Positions 14,735-22,503 of a DNA stretch of 32,340 nt are shown here, one piece after another. The stretch's first letter is position 1. Each line of letters opens with the position of its first letter. The position numbers were made by a program, and so were the translations under genes. Under the pieces are notes generated by a model. That model did not search any database. It was not told the DNA's origin and saw nothing but the letters and a program-made list of their open reading frames with translations. This DNA comes from Clostridia bacterium (lineage in GTDB: Bacteria; Bacillota; Clostridia; Oscillospirales; CAG-272). The stretch spans positions 1 through 32,340 of the forward strand of contig JAGALS010000050.1 in assembly GCA_017625065.1 (NCBI GenBank), written 5' to 3'.

Positions 14735-17488
14735 ATGAAAAAAACATATTCTACGAAAAAAGCCTTGATTGTAAGCGCGCTTTCGCTGTTCCTTTGCATT
14801 GCGATGCTTGCAGGCTCCACCTTTGCGTGGTTCACGGACTCCGTGAAGAGCGAGAACAACATCATCCAGACCGGTAATCTTGACGTTGCGATGTACTGGG
14901 CAGAGGGTGGCAAGGATGTTCCCGCAGTAGGCGATGCAGCTTGGATCGACGCTTCCAAGGGCGCTATATTCAACCATGGCAACTGGGAGCCCGGCTATAC
15001 TCAGGCAAGACACATTCTGATCGCCAACGAGGGCAGCCTTGCACTCAACTACAGGTTGCGCATCGTAGCCAACGGCGCTGTCAGCAAGCTTGCTGACGTC
15101 ATCGACGTTTACTACGTAAAGGACACGACCCAGGCGATCGGCCGCGACCTTAAGGGCTGCACCAAGATCGGCACCCTGACCCAGGTTTTGGGCACTGCCT
15201 TCAACCTTTCCAATACCGTTAACGGCAGCTTGACCGCAGGCACTACCAACACATGGAGCCTGGTGCTTAAGATGCAGGAGACCGCTGATAACGATTATCA
15301 GAGCATGGATCTTGGCTGCACCTTCTCTGTTGAGCTGACCGCTACTCAGATGGCACATGAGGAAGATAGCTTCAATGAGAAGTACGATGAGCAGGCTCCC
15401 ATCGCCGATGTTCCCGCCGCTCTGGTAAGACCTCTGGTCGAGCTTGCCGTCAGCACCGACGGACCTTTGACCAACCAGGTCGGTGGCGTCGATCTTTCTA
15501 CGCTCGGCGTTGGCGAGCTTGACGTGGGCTACAAGTTCGAGCCCACTATGTCCCTTGAGGAAGCTAAAGAGTCCGCTTACAGATATTGGCATGCTGACTT
15601 TGTCGTAAAGGCAGACAGCAATGTGGCTGCCAACAGCATGGCATTGGCAGGCTACTACAATGCATGGTGTCAGTATAATGATAACAAGTGGATCGCTCTG
15701 GTATCTCCCGAAGATATTGCCGCCAACACCGAGATCCGTCTCGTTAATTCTATGGGCGGCGGTGGAATCACCGTAAACTGGGAGGAACTTTGTAACTACG
15801 GCAACGACGGCATTGGCTTCCAGTGCGGTGCCGTTGACGTTGACGGCTCCAACGAGGGTACCACCATCACCGTTGAGTTGCGTATGTATGAGACCTATCC
15901 CGAGGGTCAGTGCCCCGAGGATCACAACGGTCATAAATCCAAGAACTGCGAGACCGGTAACTACATCACCGTTGGCGTATTCACCCACACCTTTGGCGGT
16001 GATTACGAGACGCTTGATGACGGCACCGTGGTATTCAATCAGCTCGAGGGCGGCGTTGTTCTTTACGACACCTCCGATGTGACTGCAACCGACTACACCG
16101 TTCCCGCAGGCGTAACCGCGTTTGGTGCTGGTAGCATTAACGGCAACTTCAAGACCGTTACGATTCCCGCAACCGTTACCGACTTTGCTGCAACGGGTGT
16201 CAGCGCAACCGGTGCAAGCGGCGGCGCGTTCAAGGGCTCTGCCGTTGAAACCGTTGTACTTTCCGAGGGCATGACCGAGATTCCCGCAGCCGCGTTCAAC
16301 GGCGCGAAGAACCTCAAGTCCGTGAACATTCCTTCCACCGTTGATACCATCGGTGTAAACGCATTCAGACAGACCGCTATTACGGAGCTGACCATTCCCG
16401 CTACTGTTAAGAACATTAGCACTGGTTCTTTCCGTGATATGACCGCTCTTACCAAGGTAACGGTTGAAGGTAACGTAGCATTTGAAAACTATGCGTTCAG
16501 ATCTGTTCCCAACCTGACCCAAGTTTATCTGCTAGGTGACGACGTAACCTTTAACGGTAGCCAGTTTGCATGTCACTCCGATAATGGTGACGCAACCGGT
16601 ATTACCATTTATGTAGCAAACGCAACTGTTGCGGCTCGTGTTTATGCTGCGCAGGCATCGGCATACGGCTATGAGGTCAAGGTCCTCGGCGCTGCCGCTG
16701 ACGGCTCTGATGCCGATGAGGTTGTTAAGGCGACTAATACTGCCACTCTTAGTAGTGCTATTAACAATGGCACCGAAACCATTGTTCTTGGTGCAGGCAA
16801 CATTGAAATGCCCAGCAGCAATACAAATGCCAATATTACTATCGCCGGCACCAAGGATACCGTCCTTGATGTGACCAAGGGTGCTTACATGGACAGTGCC
16901 AACGTAACCATTACTGGTGTGACGATCAAGACCAGCACCGGTTATGTTATGGATGCAAACGGCAATAAGGGTTCTGACTACGCAGCTCTGTACTCTCCCA
17001 ACACCACCTATGTCAACTGTACTTTTGTTGGTCCTATGAGAGTGGGTCGTGACGGTGCTAAGTTCATCAAATGCACCTTCACTGAACTGGGCAATGACTA
17101 CATTTGGACTTACGGTAACGACGTAACCTTCGAGGGTTGTACCTTCAATACCGACGGTAAGGCAATTCTCATTTACAGCGATGGTGGTAACGAGGTTTCT
17201 CAGGTTACTGTGAAGGACTGCGTCTTTAATTCCACTCAGGGTGCGAAGGCCGGCGCAATCAATAACCAGAACTGTGCAGCCATTGAAATCCATAACTATG
17301 GCAACGGTGTGAATCTGACCACCTCCGGCAATACCTATGATTCCAACTTCTCCGGCGAGTGGAGAATCAAGACCTATGAGTCCGGCAAACCCAAGATCTT
17401 TGTTAACGGTGTCGAGTATACCACTATTGCTATCGATGGCAAGACCATGACCATCGATGCTAATAAGGATGTTACTGTTAACGAGTAA
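14735..17488 (+). CDS. Giant secreted protein: SipW signal, TasA-like domain, BspA leucine-rich repeats, beta-helix
   Basis: A 917-residue secreted mosaic. Signal: KKTYSTKKALIVSAL, a hydrophobic core and GSTFAWFTDSVKSENN, with likely cleavage after Ala31. Residues 32-210 are TasA-like (QTGNLDVAMYW; WEPGYTQARHILIANEGSL). A further beta region runs to about 445. Residues 447-618 are BspA/LRR_5-type leucine-rich repeats (FKTVTIPATVTDFA; SVNIPSTVDTIGVNAFRQT; LTIPATVKNISTGSF). Residues 670-915 look like a right-handed beta-helix, with repeated NCTF, KCTF, GCTF and DCVF turns. There is no LPXTG or C-terminal helix, so attachment would have to be non-covalent. A small hairpin (14698-14715) and AGAGG precede the start. 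An adhesin or matrix component is likely. Confidence 0.85.
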   Translation: MKKTYSTKKALIVSALSLFLCIAMLAGSTFAWFTDSVKSENNIIQTGNLDVAMYWAEGGKDVPAVGDAAWIDASKGAIFNHGNWEPGYTQARHILIANEGSLALNYRLRIVANGAVSKLADVIDVYYVKDTTQAIGRDLKGCTKIGTLTQVLGTAFNLSNTVNGSLTAGTTNTWSLVLKMQETADNDYQSMDLGCTFSVELTATQMAHEEDSFNEKYDEQAPIADVPAALVRPLVELAVSTDGPLTNQVGGVDLSTLGVGELDVGYKFEPTMSLEEAKESAYRYWHADFVVKADSNVAANSMALAGYYNAWCQYNDNKWIALVSPEDIAANTEIRLVNSMGGGGITVNWEELCNYGNDGIGFQCGAVDVDGSNEGTTITVELRMYETYPEGQCPEDHNGHKSKNCETGNYITVGVFTHTFGGDYETLDDGTVVFNQLEGGVVLYDTSDVTATDYTVPAGVTAFGAGSINGNFKTVTIPATVTDFAATGVSATGASGGAFKGSAVETVVLSEGMTEIPAAAFNGAKNLKSVNIPSTVDTIGVNAFRQTAITELTIPATVKNISTGSFRDMTALTKVTVEGNVAFENYAFRSVPNLTQVYLLGDDVTFNGSQFACHSDNGDATGITIYVANATVAARVYAAQASAYGYEVKVLGAAADGSDADEVVKATNTATLSSAINNGTETIVLGAGNIEMPSSNTNANITIAGTKDTVLDVTKGAYMDSANVTITGVTIKTSTGYVMDANGNKGSDYAALYSPNTTYVNCTFVGPMRVGRDGAKFIKCTFTELGNDYIWTYGNDVTFEGCTFNTDGKAILIYSDGGNEVSQVTVKDCVFNSTQGAKAGAINNQNCAAIEIHNYGNGVNLTTSGNTYDSNFSGEWRIKTYESGKPKIFVNGVEYTTIAIDGKTMTIDANKDVTVNE

Positions 17489-17794
17489 TTTCTAACTTTC
17501 CCCGGTCCACCCCTTCGGGGGTTGGGTGAAAGAAGCCTTCTCCAGCAGGGGGCTGTTGTCGCATAGCGACAACGTTGAGTTTGCTACGCAAACATCACGT
17601 GTCACGCGACCGCGTGACGGATGAGGAGAGCCGGTTCGTACAGCACAAAAGGTGTTCTCCTCATCCACCGCAAGCGGTCCCCCTTCTCCGCTGGAGAAGG
17701 CTGGGCGAAATCTCAACCCCTTCGGGGGAGGAAAAACCAAACAAAAATCACATTCCTTTATAGTCGAGCGATCGACACAACATACAAGGAGATT
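17489..17794. repeat. Intergenic structured repeat between the two giant genes
   Basis: This 306-base gap holds a composite palindromic element. AGCCTTCTCCAGC (17534-17546) is matched by its exact complement GCTGGAGAAGGCT (17690-17702). Outside these lie CCCC-TTCG-GGGG hairpins with the stable UUCG loop, at about 17512-17523 and 17719-17730. Smaller inverted repeats such as GTTGTCGCATAGCGACAAC, and CGCG-rich ones, fill the middle. A 62-codon open frame inside is not convincing. I see no transposase and no clean terminator. The ribosome site AAGGAG (17786-17791) for the next gene closes the gap. Confidence 0.7.
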
Positions 17795-20700
17795 ATGAAA
17801 ATGAAAACTATGAAAAGCACGAAGCGCTCGCTGCTGATCAGCGCACTTTCGCTGTTCCTTTGCGTAGCAATGCTTGCAGGAACGACCTTTGCGTGGTTCA
17901 CGGATAGCGTTTCGTCCAAAAACAACATCATCACGTCCGGTAACCTTGACGTCGAGCTCTACTGGAGTACTGATGCCAAGAACTGGGACAAAGTCGATGA
18001 AAACGATGAGATCTTTAAGGATGAGACCCTTTGGGAGCCCGGCCACACCGAGGTCGTTTACCTCAAGGTCGAGAACAAGGGATCTCTCTCGCTGAAGTAT
18101 CGTCTTGGCGTGAATATCGTTTCCGAGGATAGCGGTATCAACGCGGCAGGCGACGTCTTCTTCCTGTCTGACTACATTCAGATGGGCGTGGATTTCCAAG
18201 GCGCTGAAAACAAAGGCCCCTTTGCAGATCGCAAGGCTGCGATCGCCAAGGTCGAAAGCGCCGCAACGAAGATCTCCGCAGGCTACTCCAAGAGCAGCGT
18301 TCTGTACTCCGCAAACAATGCAGAGAAGCGGACCAGCGCAGAATACGCAGCACTTGTTGTGTATATGCCTGAAACGGTTGGCAACGTTGCAAACCACCAG
18401 ACGGGAACCAATCCCCCTGCGATCCAGCTTGGTCTGGACGTCTTCGCAACCCAGTATACATACGAAGAGGACTCCTTCGGTGCTGACTATGACGCAGGCG
18501 CACCTTGGGTAGGCGAGGCAGATACGACTTGGTATGATGCTTCCAAGGACGAGTTTACGCTGTCGACCGGCGCACAGCTTGCAGGCCTTGCTGAAATCGT
18601 CAACGCAGGCGATTCCTTTGAGAAAAAGACCGTGAAGCTTGATGCTGATATCGATCTGAACAACGTCAATTGGACCCCCATCGGTACAAAGGCAGCTCCC
18701 TTTAAGGGCACCTTCCTTGGCCAGGGTCACACCGTTTACAACCTGAAGTCGGTTGGCGAGAAGAGAGTTGGCTTGATCGGTGCAACCTGGGTTGGCGCAC
18801 ACATCGAGGGCGTTAACGTCGTGAACGCATACGTTTCCGGTAACGACTACGTCGGCGTTATCGTCGGCGGCGGTTACCTGGCTGCAAACTGCATCAAGGG
18901 TTGCTCTGTTACAAATGCGACTGTTATCGCGATGCCTTATCTGATGGCTAACGGCGAATACGACGGCGGCGCTAAGGCCGGCGCTATCGTTGGTCAGGCT
19001 TACAACGGCAGCCTGATCGGCAACACCGTTAAGAACGTGAACATCATGGCTTACAGAGACCTTGGCGGTATCGCAGGTATGCTGGCATTTGACGGCCCCA
19101 ACGGTGCGGTCGAAGCATCCGGCAACACCGTTGAAAGCGTTAGTTTGAGCTACGTTGGTGTTGCGGGCAAGTATGCTGACAACACGCCCAACCAGAATAT
19201 GGGTGACATCGTCGGTCGTGTCGGCAACAAGACCGTTGTCGCCAACGACAACAAGGGCGAAGCAGTCAAGAACGAAAAGGATCTTGGCGCTATCATGATC
19301 TTCACCCTTGACGAGCTGATCAACTTCGCAAAGGAAGTCAACGGCGGCAACACTTATGTCGGCAAGACCGTTATCCTTGGCGCTGATATCGACCTGTTGA
19401 ACATGGAGTGGACGCCTATCAACGGCTTCCAGGGTACGTTTGACGGTAATGAGAAGGTCATTTCTAATTTGAAGATCACCGGCAATAAGAGCGACGTTGG
19501 TTTCTTTGGCAAGGTCAATGCTGTAGAGATCAGAAATTTGACCGTTCATAACGCGACTGTTTCCGGCCGTTTGGATGTCGGTGTTGTAGCAGGCCATCCT
19601 TGGACTGCCAAGTTTACCAACATTGCTGTAACCGGTCACGTAGAGGTCAACGGCTTCGCTTACGTTGGCGGCGTCGGCGGTAAGAATGCTTACGCAAACT
19701 GGACCAATGTCACCGTTGACGTTGATGATACCTCTTACGTCAAGGCAATTTCTACTGAGAACGGTAAGAAATACCGCTCCTATGTGGGTGGTGTAGTTGG
19801 CTTCAATGGCGAGGGTGCCCACACCTTCAAGAACATCACCACTAACATTGACGTTATCGGTGACGTTTGCGATATCGGCGGTGCTTTCGGTATTGGCCAC
19901 TACGAAAACAAGTTCGAGAACGTTACCGTTACCGGTAATGTTACCTGCACCGGCAATGCTGACGAGATCGGCGGCATCCTCGGCGTATGGCACAACCAGG
20001 ACGGCACCTCCGTTCATCTGACCAACTGCAAGTTCACCGGCAAGATCACTGCCGCTGACGGTGCTGTGACCGATTGCGACTTGGTCGGCGGCGCTTACAC
20101 CACCACCGGTACCGGTGTGCTGGTCATCGACGGCAAGGACGCCGAGGGCAACTGGGCAGTTACCGACACGGCTTCTTTGGAGAGCGCTATCTCCAAGGGC
20201 GGCGATGTGAAGGTATACAATGATGTCAAAACTTCCGAAACCATTACCATTGCTGAGGGTGCAGATGTCACCATCGACCTGAACGGCAAGACTGTATCGG
20301 GTAACAAAGCCAAGAATAATGGTGCGGTTCTTGTGAATAACGGCACACTTACCATTACCGGCGGTACTATCGCTAACAAAACCACAAACGGCGCTTCTGT
20401 TATTGAAAACAAGGGTACTATGACGCTTGACGGTGCAATCGTTGAAGGTGCACCGATGAACCAGAGCGGATATCCTGCATATGCGATATTGAGCTACGGC
20501 AAACTCACGATCGAAGAAGGTACTAAAATCCTTGCAAACCGTGGCGGTATTTCCACCTGTAACGAGACAGGTGTGGATTACGGCAAGACCGAGGTTGTCA
20601 TCAATGGCGGCAGTGTTGTGGTCTCCAATGCGGCTGACGGTCGCAATATGACCCTGCACACCATTTATGCTTATGGTAAGAATACCGAGTTGACCATTAA

Positions 20701-21685
20701 CGGCGGTTATTTTGAAATGGGACATACCTCTACCGGCGGTGCGAGCGTTATTTGTCCCGCAGGTGCGAAAATCAACATCTATGGCGGCGATTTCCGCGAT
20801 GCTATGGATGATGACACTTGGACGAGTACGGGTAACTTCCAAAACTATATGGGCTATAATGTAGCACTCAATGTTCAGGGTGGTACTTATGACGACAAGA
20901 CTGTTGCGAAGAATCTCGCGAGCGGCTACGAAGTTGTAGAAGCTAACGGCTTGTACTATGTAGCTGCTAAAGGAACGGCCAAGGCTGCTGCCAGCGCTGA
21001 AGAAATGGCTGATGCCATCGAGGCAGGCGCAGATACGGTCATTCTGCCTGCCGGCGACTATGTCATTCCTGCTGCTGCAAAGGGCAAGACCTTGAAGATC
21101 ATTGGCAATGGCGAGGATACCAAGGTTGCTGTTAAAAAGGTCGGTACCGGTGGTGAGAACTGTGACTACGGTCTGGACGGTTCCACTGTTGTGTTTGAAG
21201 ATCTTACGATCACCACCAACAGCTCCACTTACATTGGCTATGCCCGTTGCAATGCGACCTACAACAACTGCATCATCAACGGCACTTATACCTTGTATGG
21301 CAACAGTGTATTTAATGGCTGCACCTTTAACGTAAGCGGTGACGTTTACAACATCTGGACTTGGGGCGCACCCAATGCCACCTTCAACAACTGTACCTTC
21401 AATTCCGACGGTAAGGCATTGTTGCTTTACGGTACGGCAAACACCAATCTGACTGTTAACAACTGCGTGTTCAACGATAACGGCGGTCTCACCGACCTGA
21501 AGGCTGCTATCGAGATCGGTAACGATTATGGCAAGTCCTATACGCTTACCGTTAACAACACCACTGTAAACGGCTACGAGATCAACGATAAGGGCATCAA
21601 TACCGGCTCCACCCTTTGGGCGAACAAGAACTCTATGGGTACCGATAAGCTCAACGTTGTGATCGACGGCGTTGACGTTTACTGA
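17795..21685 (+). CDS. Giant secreted protein: SipW signal, TasA-like domain, GLUG repeats, beta-helix
   Basis: A 1296-residue secreted mosaic, the largest product in the window. Signal: MKSTKRSLLIS, a hydrophobic core and GTTFAWFTDSVSSKNN, with probable cleavage after Ala33. Residues 34-230 are TasA-like (ITSGNLDVELYW; WEPGHTEVVYLKVENKGSL). Two GLUG-type modules start near 245 and 498, each with a QLAGLAEIVN-like helix, KLDADIDLNNVNWTPIG and FKGTFLGQGHTVYNL, then repeats such as GNDYVGVIVGG and FAYVGGVGGKN. Residues 800-1060 are beta-helix-like. Residues 1070-1296 resemble the end of the 917-residue protein (GCTFNVSG; FNSDGKALLLYG). The start at 17795 has AAGGAG; the frame is open 174 bases further up, but that region is repeat DNA. 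No wall anchor is seen. Confidence 0.87.
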   Translation: MKMKTMKSTKRSLLISALSLFLCVAMLAGTTFAWFTDSVSSKNNIITSGNLDVELYWSTDAKNWDKVDENDEIFKDETLWEPGHTEVVYLKVENKGSLSLKYRLGVNIVSEDSGINAAGDVFFLSDYIQMGVDFQGAENKGPFADRKAAIAKVESAATKISAGYSKSSVLYSANNAEKRTSAEYAALVVYMPETVGNVANHQTGTNPPAIQLGLDVFATQYTYEEDSFGADYDAGAPWVGEADTTWYDASKDEFTLSTGAQLAGLAEIVNAGDSFEKKTVKLDADIDLNNVNWTPIGTKAAPFKGTFLGQGHTVYNLKSVGEKRVGLIGATWVGAHIEGVNVVNAYVSGNDYVGVIVGGGYLAANCIKGCSVTNATVIAMPYLMANGEYDGGAKAGAIVGQAYNGSLIGNTVKNVNIMAYRDLGGIAGMLAFDGPNGAVEASGNTVESVSLSYVGVAGKYADNTPNQNMGDIVGRVGNKTVVANDNKGEAVKNEKDLGAIMIFTLDELINFAKEVNGGNTYVGKTVILGADIDLLNMEWTPINGFQGTFDGNEKVISNLKITGNKSDVGFFGKVNAVEIRNLTVHNATVSGRLDVGVVAGHPWTAKFTNIAVTGHVEVNGFAYVGGVGGKNAYANWTNVTVDVDDTSYVKAISTENGKKYRSYVGGVVGFNGEGAHTFKNITTNIDVIGDVCDIGGAFGIGHYENKFENVTVTGNVTCTGNADEIGGILGVWHNQDGTSVHLTNCKFTGKITAADGAVTDCDLVGGAYTTTGTGVLVIDGKDAEGNWAVTDTASLESAISKGGDVKVYNDVKTSETITIAEGADVTIDLNGKTVSGNKAKNNGAVLVNNGTLTITGGTIANKTTNGASVIENKGTMTLDGAIVEGAPMNQSGYPAYAILSYGKLTIEEGTKILANRGGISTCNETGVDYGKTEVVINGGSVVVSNAADGRNMTLHTIYAYGKNTELTINGGYFEMGHTSTGGASVICPAGAKINIYGGDFRDAMDDDTWTSTGNFQNYMGYNVALNVQGGTYDDKTVAKNLASGYEVVEANGLYYVAAKGTAKAAASAEEMADAIEAGADTVILPAGDYVIPAAAKGKTLKIIGNGEDTKVAVKKVGTGGENCDYGLDGSTVVFEDLTITTNSSTYIGYARCNATYNNCIINGTYTLYGNSVFNGCTFNVSGDVYNIWTWGAPNATFNNCTFNSDGKALLLYGTANTNLTVNNCVFNDNGGLTDLKAAIEIGNDYGKSYTLTVNNTTVNGYEINDKGINTGSTLWANKNSMGTDKLNVVIDGVDVY

Positions 21686-21701
21686 TCCTAACCAAAAACC
21701 A

Positions 21702-21768
21702 CCCAACCCCTTCGGGGGTTGGGCGGCAATCAAAGAACACAAGGTACACTTGTGCTCCTTGATTGCCG
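21702..21768 (+). repeat. Tandem hairpins before the last SipW-cluster gene
   Basis: CCCAACCCC-TTCG-GGGGTTGGG (21702-21723) is a perfect 9-bp stem with a UUCG loop. It is followed at once by a 20-bp stem with two A-C mismatches, in which CGGCAATCAA (21724-21733) pairs with TTGATTGCCG (21759-21768). There is no T run, so it is not a standard terminator. It could stabilise the end of the giant mRNA or tune expression of the next gene. Confidence 0.65.
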
Positions 21769-21800
21769 AAGCAAAAATCAAAAGACAAGGAGGAAATGCT

Positions 21801-22373
21801 TTGAATACACAAAAGAATACCGAAAAGCTCACCGACAAGGCGTTTTCTCGCTTGTGGATCACCTCTATCGTTGGCATCCTGATCTGCATCGCTTGCCTTT
21901 GCTCCACGACCTGGGCGTGGTTTAGCGCCGATCAATCGGCAGAGGGCAACACCGTGCAAAGCGGAAACTTTAACCTTGATATTTCGGTCACGAAGGAGCA
22001 GAGCTCCTCGACCGTTGAATCAAGAGAGCAGACTCTTGGCGATATCGAGATCACGGAGCTTTCAAACGGAAAGCTGTCTTGCACGCTTGAAAAAGGGCAG
22101 TACACGGTCGTTTTGAAGACAACACCGGACACGACGGTCTCCAGGGGCTTTTGTAAGATGATGGTCGGGGAGACGGCATATTACACCGATTCCATCAGCA
22201 CCGATGCGACGGACTCCTTCACCTTTACACTTGACGTGATCGAGGACGGCACCACGGTCCTCTTCTCGCCCGCGTGGGGCGTTCCCGCCGAGGTGGACGT
22301 TGAATGGAACAAAACGCTTCAGATCGGCACTGCAACCACTGTCGCACAGCAAGAAACAGAACAACAAGAATAA
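21801..22373 (+). CDS. TasA-like secreted protein with SipW-type signal, TTG start
   Basis: A 190-residue protein with a longer N-terminal region (residues 1-18), a hydrophobic core (ITSIVGILICIACLCS) and the signature TTWAWFSADQS, with likely cleavage after Ala39. The mature part begins VQSGNFNLDISVTKE, as in the other cluster members, and stays beta-rich. It ends Gln/Glu-rich. The TTG at 21801 is the best start: AAGGAGG (21788-21794) lies six bases before it. The ATG at 21796 is out of frame, and the next in-frame ATG upstream overlaps the previous gene. It is the last gene of the cluster, closed by a terminator at 22379-22410. A minor or capping subunit is possible; the function is unknown. 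Confidence 0.82.
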   Translation: MNTQKNTEKLTDKAFSRLWITSIVGILICIACLCSTTWAWFSADQSAEGNTVQSGNFNLDISVTKEQSSSTVESREQTLGDIEITELSNGKLSCTLEKGQYTVVLKTTPDTTVSRGFCKMMVGETAYYTDSISTDATDSFTFTLDVIEDGTTVLFSPAWGVPAEVDVEWNKTLQIGTATTVAQQETEQQE

Positions 22374-22378
22374 TCTCA

Positions 22379-22410
22379 ACGGGCTGACCGAATGGTCAGC
22401 CCGTTTTCTT
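22379..22410 (+). terminator. Terminator of the SipW cluster
   Basis: AACGGGCTGACC and GGTCAGCCCGTT form a perfect 12-bp stem with a short loop, followed by TTCTTT. Confidence 0.88.
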
Positions 22411-22411
22411 T

Positions 22412-22429
22412 AACAAAACACAAACATTT
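22412..22429 (+). promoter_or_regulatory. Direct-repeat box 1, upstream of cardiolipin synthase
   Basis: AACAAAA-CACA-AACATTT, two 7-base half sites with an 11-base period, the geometry bound by OmpR/PhoB-type regulators. A possible third half site (AATGCTT, 22434-22440) keeps the period. A weak -10 (TATAAG, 22469-22474) follows. Confidence 0.55.
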
Positions 22430-22503
22430 CGCAAATGCTTCAAAAACAAGAAGGTGGCAAAATAATCGTATAAGATCGGTAAGAGTTTGTGGGAGGGGCA
22501 GCT

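Noticed and set aside
14729-16522. A 597-codon minus-strand open frame opposite the 917-residue gene
   Set aside because: Same cause: codon bias of the real gene leaves the opposite frame open. No recognisable domain or start site.
17575-17763. A 62-codon frame inside the palindromic repeat between the giant genes
   Set aside because: It consists of repeat DNA with hairpins, has no ribosome site, and matches no family.
17621-17794. A longer N-terminus for the 1296-residue protein
   Set aside because: It would put 58 residues of repeat-derived sequence before a normal signal peptide, and there is no ribosome site at the upstream ATG. The ATG at 17795 has AAGGAG.
17492-21907. A 1471-codon open frame on the minus strand opposite the 1296-residue gene
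   Set aside because: It has no ribosome site or domain and translates to low-complexity Val/Ala/Asn-rich text. It is a shadow of the strong codon bias of the repeat-rich plus-strand gene, which has a clear signal peptide and start.
9465-22373. Sortase-anchored pilus cluster
   Set aside because: No sortase and no LPXTG-like sorting signal or C-terminal membrane helix was found in any of the secreted proteins. Both processing enzymes are SipW-type signal peptidases.
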